64,000 bases of DNA from Bacillota bacterium (GCA_023399055.1 JAEWQV010000002.1:124001-188000), one strand, 5' to 3'. Counted from the stretch's first letter, positions 55,590-63,625 are shown. Notes: a model not told the origin generated them from the letters alone. A program made the numbers and translations.

Positions 55590-55595
55590 TATAAT
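55590..55595 (+). promoter_or_regulatory. Possible -10 element of nifJ
   Basis: TATAAT with a weak -35 (TTTCAA at 55567-55572, 17-nt spacer). If used, the nifJ leader would be about 390 nt and contain all the structures listed at 55704-55918. Confidence 0.4.
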
Positions 55596-55703
55596 TATGA
55601 ATTGATGAATAAAAGATAAGAAGATTCTCATCAATTTGGTTATCTATGTTGATTAATTTCTTAAGCGCATTACAAATATGTTAAGTTTCTGTGGAAAAAA
55701 TAG

Positions 55704-55752
55704 ATATCATATCAGCAAATGAGGTTTTAGCTTCATGTGATATTTGCTTTGG
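55704..55752 (+). other. Imperfect hairpin upstream of nifJ
   Basis: ATATCA pairs with TGATAT around an inner ATGA/TCAT stem; an alternative pairing is AGCAAAT with ATTTGCT. It may be the terminator of the preceding gene or part of the nifJ leader. Confidence 0.4.
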
Positions 55753-55788
55753 TCACAAGAATAGTACAACAATAAGCTGCAGATGAAA

Positions 55789-55802
55789 ACTTGTATACAA
55801 GT
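55789..55802. promoter_or_regulatory. Perfect palindrome ACTTGTATACAAGT, candidate operator
   Basis: A 14-bp perfect palindrome with a TTGTATACAA core, of the kind bound by GntR-family regulators. It is 190 nt upstream of nifJ. No GntR gene is present in the window. Confidence 0.5.
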
Positions 55803-55836
55803 GTAATTGTTTTATTTACGCGAATGCAAAGTGAAA

Positions 55837-55865
55837 TATTTAACAAAGCAATACTTTGTTAAATA
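55837..55865 (+). other. Strong hairpin in the nifJ leader
   Basis: A perfect 12-bp stem, TATTTAACAAAG (55837-55848) with CTTTGTTAAATA (55854-55865), and a 5-nt loop. Flanking ACGCG (55818-55822) and CGCGT can pair around it. The TTAACAA halves point outwards compared with Rex sites. Confidence 0.6.
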
Positions 55866-55881
55866 CGAACGCACCCGCGTT

Positions 55882-55920
55882 AACTGGAAGTAACACGCCG
55901 TGCGTGTTTTTTCCAGTTTT
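55882..55920 (+). terminator. Terminator-like hairpin in the nifJ leader
   Basis: AACTGGAA (55882-55889) pairs with TTCCAGTT (55911-55918) and AACACG (55892-55897) with CGTGTT (55903-55908); T-rich sequence follows. It lies 70 nt before the start codon and may act as an attenuator. Confidence 0.5.
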
Positions 55921-55991
55921 AACAATAGCTTTTCGTTTGCTCATGTGCAAAATATCATAGAAACCAGTTAAATTTTAAGGAGGACATTTCA

Positions 55992-58900
55992 ATGGCAAGG
56001 AAAATGAAAACAATGGATGGTAATACCGCGGCAGCTCATGTCTCTTATGCGTATACCGACGTTGCAGCGATCTACCCAATTACTCCTAGCTCTGTTATGG
56101 CTGAAGTAACCGACAAGTGGTCAGCTGACGGAAGAAATAATATCTTCGGACAACAGGTTAAAGTAGTTGAGATGCAGTCAGAAGCAGGAGCAGCAGGTAC
56201 TGTTCATGGCTCTTTAGCAGCCGGTGCTTTAACAACAACTTTCACAGCATCCCAAGGTTTACTGCTAATGATTCCCAATATGTATAAGATGGCAGGTGAG
56301 TTACTTCCAGCAGTTATCAATGTATCTGCTCGTGCTGTAGCAAGCCATGCATTATCAATCTTTGGCGATCATTCCGACATCTATGCATGTCGTCAGACAG
56401 GCTTTGCATTACTAGCAAGCACCAACCCACAGGAAGTTATGGATTTAGGTGCAGTTGCGCATCTCGCAGCAATTAAAGGAAGAGTACCGTTTTTACACTT
56501 CTTTGATGGATTTAGAACTTCCCATGAAATTCAGAAAATAGAAGCTTGGGATTACGAAGATCTTAAGGAAATGGCAGACTTGGATGCAGTTGATGCATTC
56601 CGTCGTAACGCTCTTAGTCCTGAACATCCTGTACTTAGAGGTTCTGCACAGAACCCTGACGTATTCTTCCAGGCAAGAGAAGCTTGCAATACATACTATG
56701 ATGCAGTACCTGGTATCGTTGAAGAATACATGGACAAGGTAAATGCTAAATTAGGAACAGATTACAAGTTATTTAACTACTATGGCGCTGCTGATGCTGA
56801 CCATGTTATTGTAGCTATGGGATCTGTTAATGATACTATTGAAGAAACTATTGACTTCTTAAATGCAAATGGTGCTAAAGTAGGTCTTGTAAAAGTTCGT
56901 TTATACCGTCCTTTCAGTGCAAAACACTTAGTTGATGCTATTCCTGCATCCGTTAAGAAGATTACTGTACTTGATAGAACGAAGGAGCCAGGTGCTCTTG
57001 GTGAACCTTTATATCTTGATGTTGTTACAGCATTAAGAGATACTCAGTTCCATAATATCCCAGTATTCAATGGCCGTTATGGTTTGGGTTCCAAGAATAC
57101 AACTCCTGCACAGATTATTGCAGTATATAAGAATACAGAGAAGAAGACCTTCACCATCGGTATTAAAGATGATGTTACTAATTTATCTCTTGATATTAAT
57201 GAAAATCCTAACACAACACCAGAAGGTACCATTAGCTGTAAGTTCTGGGGTCTTGGTGCAGATGGTACTGTAGGTGCTAATAAGAACTCCATTAAGATTA
57301 TTGGTGATCATACCAGTATGTATGCACAGGCATATTTCGATTATGATTCCAAGAAGTCTGGTGGTGTTACCATGTCTCATTTAAGATTTGGTAAGAAACC
57401 AATTAAGTCAACCTACTTAATCACAGAAGCTAATTTTGTTGCTTGTCACAATCCTTCCTATGTTAGAAAATATAACATGGTTCAGGAATTAAAGGATGGC
57501 GGTACTTTCTTACTTAACTGTGGTTGGGATATGGAAGAAATCGAAAGACAGTTACCTGGTCAGGTTAAGCGTTATATCGCAGATCATAGCATTAAGTTCT
57601 ATACCATTGATGGTATCAGCATTGGTAAAGAAATCGGCTTAGGTGGACGTATCAATACGATTCTTCAGGCGGCATTCTTCAAATTGGCTAATATTATTCC
57701 AGTTGATGAAGCTGTTAAATATATGAAAGACGCAGCTACTGCTTCTTACAGCAAGAAGGGTGAAGCGGTTGTTGCAATGAACCATGAAGCAATTGATCGT
57801 GGTTTAACAGGTATTAAGGAAATCGTTGTTCCAGAGAGCTGGAAGAGCTCTGCTGACGAAGAAATTCATAATAAGGTAAGCGGAGATAGAAAAGATGTTG
57901 TTGATTTCGTTAACAACGTACTTACTCCTATCAATGCACAGTTAGGTAATGATTTACCAGTATCTACATTCCTTGCAGAAGCTAACGGTACATTACCACA
58001 AGGTTCTTCCGCATTTGAAAAACGTGGTATCGCTGTGGATGTTCCTACCTGGCAGCCAGAGAACTGTATTCAGTGTAACTTCTGTTCCTATGTATGTCCT
58101 CATGCAGTTATCCGTCCGGTAGCGATGACAGCGGAAGAGGCAGCTAATGCACCAGAAGGAATGAAGAAGGTTCCTATGACAGGTGTTCCAGGTATGGAAT
58201 TTGCAATTAACGTATCCGTACTTGACTGTACAGGTTGCGGTTCTTGTGCAAATGTATGTCCTGGTAAGAAGGGCAACAAAGCTCTTGTCATGAATCCACT
58301 TGAATCACAGTTAAGTGAGCAGAACAACTTTGACTATGCATTTAAGTTAGAAGAAAAACCTGAAGTTGCAGAGAAATTCAAAGATGTTACTGTTAAGGGC
58401 AGCCAGTTCAAACAGCCTCTTCTTGAGTTCTCCGGCGCTTGTGCAGGTTGTGGTGAGACACCTTATGCGAAGTTAGTAACACAGTTATTTGGTGATAGAA
58501 TGTTCATCGCTAATGCAACAGGTTGCTCTTCCATCTGGGGTGGATCAATGCCTTCTACACCTTACACTGTAAACAAGAAGGGACAGGGTCCTGCATGGGC
58601 TAACTCCTTATTCGAAGATAATGCAGAGTATGGTTATGGTATGGCACTTGCTCAACAGGCATTAAGAGATAGATTAAAAGGTAAAGTAGAAGCTTTAGCA
58701 GCATCCACAAGCAGTGAAGATGTGAAAGAAGCAGCTGCAAGATATATTTCAACATATGAAGTAGGTCGTGAGAATTCTGGTGCAACTAGTGCATTAGTTA
58801 GAGCATTAGAAACTGTTGATAGCGGTGAAGCTAAGGATATCTTAAAGGATAAAGATTTCTTATCCAAGAAGTCACAGTGGATCTTTGGTGGTGATGGTTG

Positions 58901-59534
58901 GGCATATGATATCGGTTTCGGTGGTTTAGATCACGTTATCGCAAGTGGCCAGGATGTTAACATCTTAGTATTCGATACAGAAATCTATTCTAATACAGGC
59001 GGTCAGTCTTCAAAAGCTACTCCTACCGGTGCTATTGCGCAGTTTGCTGCAGCTGGTAAAGAAGTTAAGAAGAAGGATTTAGCAGCGATTGCAATGAGCT
59101 ATGGTTATGTATATGTAGCACAGGTTTCCATGGGTGCAGATTACAACCAGACCTTAAAAGCTCTGATCGAAGCAGAAAGCTACAATGGACCTTCCATCGT
59201 TATCGCTTATGCTCCTTGTATCAGCCATGGTATCAAGGGTGGTATGGGATTATCCCAGACTGAAGCTAAGAATGCTGTATTATCTGGATACTGGAATATG
59301 TTCCGTTTCGATCCACGCGTTGGCAACGAAGGAAAGAATCCATTCCAGTTAGATAGCAAGGCTCCTACCGCAAGCTATCAGGATTTCATTAAGAATGAGG
59401 TTCGTTACTCTTCCTTAATTCGTCAAAATCCTGAAAGAGCAGAAGAGTTATTTGCAAATGCTGAAAAGAGTGCAGCAGCTAAGTACAATCACTTAGTTAA
59501 ACTTGCTTCTCTCTATGATACAGTTGCTGAATAA
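55992..59534 (+). CDS. nifJ: Pyruvate:ferredoxin (flavodoxin) oxidoreductase
   Basis: 1180 residues, the usual length of the single-chain enzyme; ATG after AAGGAGG. The N-terminal pyruvate-binding domain has YPITPSSVMAE. Two 4Fe-4S ferredoxin motifs lie near residues 691-702 (CIQCNFCSYVCP) and 745-756 (CTGCGSCANVCP). The C-terminal thiamine diphosphate domain has CAGCGETPY near 815, GDGWAYDIGFGG and SNTGGQSSKATP. It oxidises pyruvate to acetyl-CoA and CO2 and reduces ferredoxin, feeding hydrogenase, Rnf or NfnAB. Codon use is strongly biased, as for a highly expressed gene. It is monocistronic with two hairpins downstream. Confidence 0.98.
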   Translation: MARKMKTMDGNTAAAHVSYAYTDVAAIYPITPSSVMAEVTDKWSADGRNNIFGQQVKVVEMQSEAGAAGTVHGSLAAGALTTTFTASQGLLLMIPNMYKMAGELLPAVINVSARAVASHALSIFGDHSDIYACRQTGFALLASTNPQEVMDLGAVAHLAAIKGRVPFLHFFDGFRTSHEIQKIEAWDYEDLKEMADLDAVDAFRRNALSPEHPVLRGSAQNPDVFFQAREACNTYYDAVPGIVEEYMDKVNAKLGTDYKLFNYYGAADADHVIVAMGSVNDTIEETIDFLNANGAKVGLVKVRLYRPFSAKHLVDAIPASVKKITVLDRTKEPGALGEPLYLDVVTALRDTQFHNIPVFNGRYGLGSKNTTPAQIIAVYKNTEKKTFTIGIKDDVTNLSLDINENPNTTPEGTISCKFWGLGADGTVGANKNSIKIIGDHTSMYAQAYFDYDSKKSGGVTMSHLRFGKKPIKSTYLITEANFVACHNPSYVRKYNMVQELKDGGTFLLNCGWDMEEIERQLPGQVKRYIADHSIKFYTIDGISIGKEIGLGGRINTILQAAFFKLANIIPVDEAVKYMKDAATASYSKKGEAVVAMNHEAIDRGLTGIKEIVVPESWKSSADEEIHNKVSGDRKDVVDFVNNVLTPINAQLGNDLPVSTFLAEANGTLPQGSSAFEKRGIAVDVPTWQPENCIQCNFCSYVCPHAVIRPVAMTAEEAANAPEGMKKVPMTGVPGMEFAINVSVLDCTGCGSCANVCPGKKGNKALVMNPLESQLSEQNNFDYAFKLEEKPEVAEKFKDVTVKGSQFKQPLLEFSGACAGCGETPYAKLVTQLFGDRMFIANATGCSSIWGGSMPSTPYTVNKKGQGPAWANSLFEDNAEYGYGMALAQQALRDRLKGKVEALAASTSSEDVKEAAARYISTYEVGRENSGATSALVRALETVDSGEAKDILKDKDFLSKKSQWIFGGDGWAYDIGFGGLDHVIASGQDVNILVFDTEIYSNTGGQSSKATPTGAIAQFAAAGKEVKKKDLAAIAMSYGYVYVAQVSMGADYNQTLKALIEAESYNGPSIVIAYAPCISHGIKGGMGLSQTEAKNAVLSGYWNMFRFDPRVGNEGKNPFQLDSKAPTASYQDFIKNEVRYSSLIRQNPERAEELFANAEKSAAAKYNHLVKLASLYDTVAE

Positions 59535-59565
59535 TAAGATAAGCTAAAATAAATAAGAACTAATA

Positions 59566-59597
59566 TAGGCTCGGTATATGAACATATACTGAGCCTA
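59566..59597 (+). other. Strong hairpin after nifJ
   Basis: A 15-bp stem with one G-U pair, TAGGCTCGGTATATG (59566-59580) with CATATACTGAGCCTA (59583-59597), essentially no loop, not followed by U. It may protect the nifJ mRNA 3' end, as the true terminator follows immediately. Confidence 0.65.
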
Positions 59598-59600
59598 TTA

Positions 59601-59637
59601 AAAAGGAATGAATCAATTTTGACTTCATTCCTTTTTT
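59601..59637. terminator. Bidirectional terminator between nifJ and the minus-strand membrane gene
   Basis: AAAAGGAATGAA (59601-59612) pairs perfectly with TTCATTCCTTTT (59624-59635), loop 11 nt, T6 downstream and A5 upstream, so it works on both strands. Confidence 0.88.
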
Positions 59638-59694
59638 GATTGACGTTTTAAAAATTATTGGAAATAAAAGATATGGTTTATATTGAAGAAAACC

Positions 59695-60015
59695 TTATTC
59701 TAAGTCTTGAATATTCATTTTTTCCAGGTTTCTTTTTCGAGATGCATTTCCCCTATAACTCCAATAAATAGCTCCCAATATTAATGTTGGAATATTTAAA
59801 ATAATTAAAGGTGTTGCAATTAACTTACAGACTTCCCAAGTGGTCATATTATCAACTATGTGAATTGAAAATACATTAAGTAATGAATAGGCAAAAGAAA
59901 TGAACGGTAGAATTAGCCCGAGTATTTTATTTTCTTTTTTTGCAAGAAAGACTTGCAGCCAAATTATGCCAGCCACAAATATAATTACTATCAGTAAGTT
60001 TATTGGTGCTCTCAT
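59695..60015 (-). CDS. Small three-helix membrane protein
   Basis: 106 residues from the ATG at 60013-60015 (GGAG 10 nt upstream on the minus strand). Three hydrophobic segments: ILVIIFVAGIIWLQVFL-like N-terminal, a middle LGLILPFISFAYSLL and a third ATPLIILNIPTLILGAIYW; then a basic tail. Family not recognised. It starts 1 nt after the stop codon of the DUF2089-like regulator gene, so the pair forms an operon, and the regulator plus membrane protein layout suggests a signalling or resistance unit. Confidence 0.75.
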   Translation of the reverse strand: MRAPINLLIVIIFVAGIIWLQVFLAKKENKILGLILPFISFAYSLLNVFSIHIVDNMTTWEVCKLIATPLIILNIPTLILGAIYWSYRGNASRKRNLEKMNIQDLE

Positions 60016-60016
60016 T

Positions 60017-60319
60017 TTATTCATTCTCCTTTTTTGATTTTCTGTATTCAACCATCAATATTTTCGCAGTATCAAAGTCAATTTTTTCATTTAAAGCCAA
60101 TCTCTTAATTAATGCAATATACGGCTCGTTATTAGTGTCCTCATTAATTTGAATTTTTTGAATAAGCCGGTCTAAACGCAACCTCACTGTAGGATAGGTA
60201 ACACCATATTGATTGGATACCTCTTTTAAGGAACCGGATGCCAGTAAAAATTTTTTGATAAAAACAATATCCTCATCTTCAAGGTTTACCATCCAATCCG
60301 GTACAATTTCTATTGCCAT
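60017..60319 (-). CDS. DUF2089-like helix-turn-helix regulator
   Basis: 100 residues. DWMVNLEDEDIVFIKKFLLASGSLKEV followed by GVTYPTVRLRLDRLI is the core of DUF2089 proteins (LSPEQ..FL..FL...GNLKEVE...GISYPTVR.RLD). The usual N-terminal zinc ribbon is missing. Helix-turn-helix DNA binding is expected. The upstream region holds clustered palindromes (60354-60397), probable sites for autoregulation. Operon with the membrane protein. SD GGAGG, ATG at 60317-60319. Confidence 0.85.
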   Translation of the reverse strand: MAIEIVPDWMVNLEDEDIVFIKKFLLASGSLKEVSNQYGVTYPTVRLRLDRLIQKIQINEDTNNEPYIALIKRLALNEKIDFDTAKILMVEYRKSKKENE

Positions 60320-60353
60320 AAGACTAACCTCCTTTAATAAAATTAAGTATATG

Positions 60354-60397
60354 CTTTAATATTATTAAAGTCAATGATAATATTAAACTTTAATATT
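60354..60397. promoter_or_regulatory. Clustered palindromic operators upstream of the DUF2089-like gene
   Basis: CTTTAAT-att-ATTAAAG (60354-60370) and AATATTAAA-C-TTTAATATT (60379-60397). The 10-mer CTTTAATATT occurs directly repeated 34 bp apart (60354, 60388). The sites start 35 bp upstream of the start codon. Confidence 0.55.
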
Positions 60398-60485
60398 TGT
60401 GGATTGTTGTGCTTTGATATTATCTTTTTTCTTTCTATGTTAATGTTTAATAATGGAAAAATCTCTTTCTATACACAAGGAGCAT

Positions 60486-60523
60486 AAAAAAAGAATGAAA
60501 CATATAAATGGTTTCATTCCTTT
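60486..60523 (-). terminator. Terminator of the DUF6774 gene
   Basis: GAATGAAAC (60493-60501) pairs with GTTTCATTC (60511-60519); on the minus strand a T7 run follows. It lies 57 nt past the stop codon at 60577. Confidence 0.8.
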
Positions 60524-60576
60524 TCTCATGAAAATTAAATTATATACAGTTTCTGCAATGAGCTTTTATTAATGCC

Positions 60577-60855
60577 TTAACGTACAGGAAAGGTGCCAGG
60601 AGCTGGTCTAGGGAAAAGAATTGGTTCTATATCGGGATCAACGTCAGGCTCAAGCTCTAATTTTTGTTCTTGATTGAGGTTGGTTTCGGGCCCTTTTGCT
60701 TCTTGAATTAGGGCTTCTTTAATACGTATTGTCGATAAAGTACTGGCAAGCTCCCCAAAGACTGCAGTGATTAAGGTCAGTTCCTCTGGTGGAACTGACT
60801 TTGCTATTGTTATAGCCACAGCAGTTATCATTGATACAAGTTCACACGAATTCAT
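60577..60855 (-). CDS. DUF6774-like small protein with Pro/Glu-rich tail
   Basis: 92 residues. The first 50 (MNSCELVSMITAVAITIAKSV, ELTLITAVFGELASTLSTI, given in parts) match DUF6774 small proteins of Lachnospiraceae, two helices with a conserved CELV start. The tail is acidic and Pro-rich and may be flexible. Function unknown. Its SD (GAGGTG) is inside the 3' arm of the 20-bp hairpin at 60861-60926, which also looks like the terminator of the upstream tRNA gene, so its translation may be controlled by RNA folding. Confidence 0.75.
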   Translation of the reverse strand: MNSCELVSMITAVAITIAKSVPPEELTLITAVFGELASTLSTIRIKEALIQEAKGPETNLNQEQKLELEPDVDPDIEPILFPRPAPGTFPVR

Positions 60856-60860
60856 AAAAA

Positions 60861-60926
60861 ATCACCTCTATCAAAATATATGTGGATATACTTGTTTGAT
60901 ATCCATTATATTTTGATAGAGGTGAT
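60861..60926 (-). terminator. tRNA-Arg terminator hairpin that carries the next gene's SD
   Basis: A perfect 20-bp stem (60861-60880 with 60907-60926) plus an inner GGATAT/ATATCC stem, followed on the minus strand by T6 and, within that run's end, the ATG of the DUF6774 gene at 60855. It starts 6 nt after the tRNA 3' end. Confidence 0.8.
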
Positions 60927-60932
60927 ATGAGA

Positions 60933-61005
60933 TACACCTGACTGGATTTGAACCGGCGGCCTTTCGCTCCGGAGGCGAACGCTCTATCCACTGAGCTACA
61001 GGTGC
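60933..61005 (-). tRNA. tRNA-Arg (anticodon CCG)
   Basis: 73 nt on the minus strand. The acceptor stem is GCACCTG/CAGGTGT with discriminator A, the D-arm contains AGCTCAGTGGATAGAGC, the anticodon stem is TTCGC/GCGAA with loop CTCCGGA (anticodon CCG, reading CGG), and the T-loop is GGTTCAAATCC. The 3' CCA is not encoded. It reads the rare CGG codon. Confidence 0.96.
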
Positions 61006-61013
61006 ATAGTACA

Positions 61014-61035
61014 AAAAAGCGAAACATCGCTTTTT
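61014..61035 (-). terminator. Terminator downstream of the EcsC-family gene
   Basis: AAAAAGCGA (61014-61022) pairs with TCGCTTTTT (61027-61035), loop 4 nt, T-run on the minus strand. It lies between the EcsC-family gene and the tRNA. Confidence 0.8.
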
Positions 61036-61159
61036 CGGACTATGTTATTATATAATAATAAATTTGCAAAGTAAAGCAACATTTGCTCTTATAAAGGTCT
61101 AAAAATGTATTACTTTAAATAAGAGGTGAAGATGATTTCATAGGAGTATGGGCAATTAA

Positions 61160-61954
61160 TTATTCCGTTAACTTCTTATTTAAATATCTCTTTTTATATT
61201 TAATACGCGCAAAACTAGTAATCTTATTTAATATAGTATAGTTCGCAACTCCACCAACAGCTCCGACAATTGGTATACCTTGAATGAACTTCGTGGTTAA
61301 CATAGCATCTGATAATACTTCAGAGGTGGATTTCATTTGAGCGGTAAGGTCAACCTCTTTCATTAAATTATGATCTAATAATGTGCCTAGCTTTTCTAAC
61401 TCTTCATCATTTTTTTTCTGCTCTTCACCCTTAGACATTGCACTGCTAATTAAAAGCAGAATATACGTCTTTTCCTGATCAGAGGTATAATCAAAGCCAT
61501 AGCTAAGTGCAACTTCATAGATTGTCTTTAAAATTACAGATATAAACAATGGAATGTCTGGGAGACCGACACCGAGCACACCGAGGATGCCCCCTTCTAA
61601 GGCGGATAACGAGGTGTTTACTAGTTGTGATTTAGAGGCTTGCTTATCAAGACGCTTCATGTGTCTCTTTGATGTGTGTTTATCCACAGCGTAGTCGTTT
61701 ACGTCAAAATCAACTTGGAGCTTATCTTTATCATAGGTTTTTTCAATGTAGGGACTTCCTTTTTCAAAAACTAACTGAAAACCTTTATAAAATGCAGTAT
61801 TTAAAGTGGTGCGTAATTTATCAGGAATCTTACTCTGTATTTTTTCCAATAAAGGATCAATGGTGTTTTTTTTCAATGAACTTTCTGGCTCTGTAAACAA
61901 CTTTTGTTCTTTTGCTTTTAAATGAAGCATATGTTGTTCTAATATATTCTTCAT
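61160..61954 (-). CDS. EcsC family protein
   Basis: 264 residues; ATG with GGAGGG upstream on the minus strand. The core ALEGGILGVLGVGLPDIP, ISVILKTIYEVALSYGFDY and the later GIPIVGAVGGVANY are typical of the EcsC family: two amphipathic or membrane-associated Gly-rich segments around helices. Named after a gene next to the EcsAB transporter of Bacillus, its function is not known. Here it is monocistronic; a TATAAT-like -10 lies at 61989-61994 on the minus strand with no good -35. Confidence 0.88.
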   Translation of the reverse strand: MKNILEQHMLHLKAKEQKLFTEPESSLKKNTIDPLLEKIQSKIPDKLRTTLNTAFYKGFQLVFEKGSPYIEKTYDKDKLQVDFDVNDYAVDKHTSKRHMKRLDKQASKSQLVNTSLSALEGGILGVLGVGLPDIPLFISVILKTIYEVALSYGFDYTSDQEKTYILLLISSAMSKGEEQKKNDEELEKLGTLLDHNLMKEVDLTAQMKSTSEVLSDAMLTTKFIQGIPIVGAVGGVANYTILNKITSFARIKYKKRYLNKKLTE

Positions 61955-62221
61955 AGGAACACGCCCTCCTTATATGTTTTATATTCCCATTATACATTTT
62001 TCTAATTCTTTTGTATAATTAAAATATAATGAAAATTGTAGCCTGAATTTAATCAACAAGTTGTTCTCCTTTCATTTGGTTAAAAGGGTACTTTCTTGTA
62101 GAATTTTAGAAAATGTTACGAAATTGTTACATAGTGTTACAAAAAGATGAAATATTTAAGTTGCTTTTTTGATCAACCTCTGATAAAATAAGCATAGTGA
62201 TTTTTGTTATGGACACACTTT
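61955..62221 (+). promoter_or_regulatory. Intergenic region with promoter of the secreted protein gene
   Basis: TTGCTT (62161-62166), a 17-nt spacer and TAAAAT (62184-62189) form a likely promoter about 30 nt before the conserved leader element. The left part serves the divergent EcsC-family gene. Nothing else is seen. Confidence 0.55.
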
Positions 62222-62283
62222 GCAAATATTGTGCCTTGGGCCGAAAGTTTGCAAGTTACTAGAAAGGCATGGTTTTTTACATG
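62222..62283 (+). promoter_or_regulatory. Conserved leader element, copy 3 (before the secreted protein)
   Basis: 62 nt ending at the ATG of 62281, aligned without gaps to the copy before gcvPB. GCAAA (62222-62226) can pair with TTTGC (62248-62252) and GCC with GGC inside. Confidence 0.6.
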
Positions 62284-63060
62284 AAACTTAAGTATAAAAA
62301 AATTATTTTATTGACAACAATGAGTACTATGGGTATTGGCTTATTAACTATTTCTCTTAGTCATGATAAGACAACAGCAGAAGATAATTCTGGTGTAACG
62401 GCTACTATGAAAACCGAGGCTTTTGATGTGGACGCTGAAAGTGAAGATGAGAGCGTACAGGTTTTAGGTGTTGCTGATGCAACAAGTGCAGCGATAGCTA
62501 CTCCAACACTGGAACCTACCCCTACACCACTTCCAATATATCCAATTGAAGAGGAAGGGTATCCTAAGATTGAAAAACTAGTAAAAGAATATTATACAGC
62601 TAAAAATAATCGTGATGTTGAAGCCCTTAAAGCATTATCAAGTGATCCTTCGGCTGTAGAAAGCCAGGAAGAACTTCAGCAGAAGACCGAATATATTGAG
62701 AACTATCTTGATGTTAAAGCATATGTTCAGAAAAGCTTTAAGGAAGGCACTTATATAGTATATGCTTATCATGAAATTAAATTTACTGGCATAAACACAA
62801 CTGCACCAGGTCTTTCAAAATTCCTTGTAATAACAGATGAGAATAACGAACTTAAATTCTTCTCCGGAACAATGGATGAGGAAATGCAAACGTATTATAA
62901 TGAACGCAGTAATGATGAAGATGTGGTAGCATTAATGAATTTAACCAATGAGAAGAGCCAGAAAGCAATGGATAAGGATGAAGATCTTAAGAACTTCTGG
63001 AATAGTGTAGCTGAAATGGCGAATAGCAAGCAGAGTCAAGAAGAATCAAAAAAAGACTAA
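62281..63060 (+). CDS. Secreted or N-terminally anchored protein, NTF2-like
   Basis: 259 residues from the ATG at 62281 at the end of the leader element. A hydrophobic segment (about 8-26) without lipobox acts as signal or anchor. A Thr/Pro-rich linker (ATPTLEPTPTPLP) leads to a domain of about 150 residues (EYYTAKNNRDVEALKALSS, YVVYAYHEIKF-like) that fits the NTF2/SnoaL-like fold common in Lachnospiraceae exported proteins. A Ser/Lys/Gln-rich C-terminus follows. Function unknown. A 12-bp hairpin follows 19 nt after the stop. Confidence 0.75.
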   Translation: MKLKYKKIILLTTMSTMGIGLLTISLSHDKTTAEDNSGVTATMKTEAFDVDAESEDESVQVLGVADATSAAIATPTLEPTPTPLPIYPIEEEGYPKIEKLVKEYYTAKNNRDVEALKALSSDPSAVESQEELQQKTEYIENYLDVKAYVQKSFKEGTYIVYAYHEIKFTGINTTAPGLSKFLVITDENNELKFFSGTMDEEMQTYYNERSNDEDVVALMNLTNEKSQKAMDKDEDLKNFWNSVAEMANSKQSQEESKKD

Positions 63061-63079
63061 TTGGAATAATTTAAATCGA

Positions 63080-63117
63080 ACTCCTTATACTAATTAAAAA
63101 GTATAAGGAGTATTTTT
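63080..63117 (+). terminator. Terminator-like hairpin carrying the SD of the next gene
   Basis: ACTCCTTATACT (63080-63091) pairs perfectly with AGTATAAGGAGT (63100-63111), loop 8 nt, then ATTTTT and the ATG at 63118. The AAGGAG of the next gene (63105-63110) is within the 3' arm. Confidence 0.75.
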
Positions 63118-63552
63118 ATGATTGGAAACGTGGATTTAGATTTATTAGAGAAAACATACCAGAATGCTTCCATTGGAATTACTGCTCTTAAAGCTGTAAT
63201 GGACAAAGTGGAAAATCGAGAAATGAATAAGGAATTACACCAACAACTTAGGGACTATCGCGAGATAGCCAATAAATCCAAAGAACAGCTTATAGCAAAT
63301 GGAACAAAGGTGAAAGAGCAATCCTTTTATACAAGAAGTATTATGAAGGGAAATGTAAAATTAAATATTCTGATGAGACCAACGGACAGTAGCATCGCAC
63401 AAATGGTAATTCAGGGCAGTACTATGGGTGTAACACAGATGACAAAATTAATCCATGCAAAGAAAAATGCGGATGGAGTAAGCACGGATATTGCTAAAGA
63501 TTTTGTTAAAAAAGAAGAGAAAAATATTGAAACTATGAAAAAGTACCTTTAA
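63118..63552 (+). CDS. Helical hypothetical protein, possibly DUF2383-like
   Basis: 144 residues, predicted all-helical (LLEKTYQNASIGITALKAVMDKV, split LLEKTYQN and ALKAVMDK, and LHQQLRDYREIANKSKEQL). Ferritin-like helical bundles of the DUF2383 type are a possible relation, but the metal ligands are not evident. There is no signal peptide. The SD is inside the hairpin just upstream, so its translation may be low unless the RNA is unfolded. Confidence 0.6.
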   Translation: MIGNVDLDLLEKTYQNASIGITALKAVMDKVENREMNKELHQQLRDYREIANKSKEQLIANGTKVKEQSFYTRSIMKGNVKLNILMRPTDSSIAQMVIQGSTMGVTQMTKLIHAKKNADGVSTDIAKDFVKKEEKNIETMKKYL

Positions 63553-63625
63553 GCTAGATAAAGGTAGATAATGTATGTGTATAAAGCCGTGATAAGTGTA
63601 CTCATAAAATATACGTTTTCTTATT

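Noticed and set aside
55837..55865. Rex operator upstream of nifJ
   Set aside because: The TTAACAA and TTGTTAA halves are in reverse order compared with the Rex consensus TTGTTAA-N4-TTAACAA.
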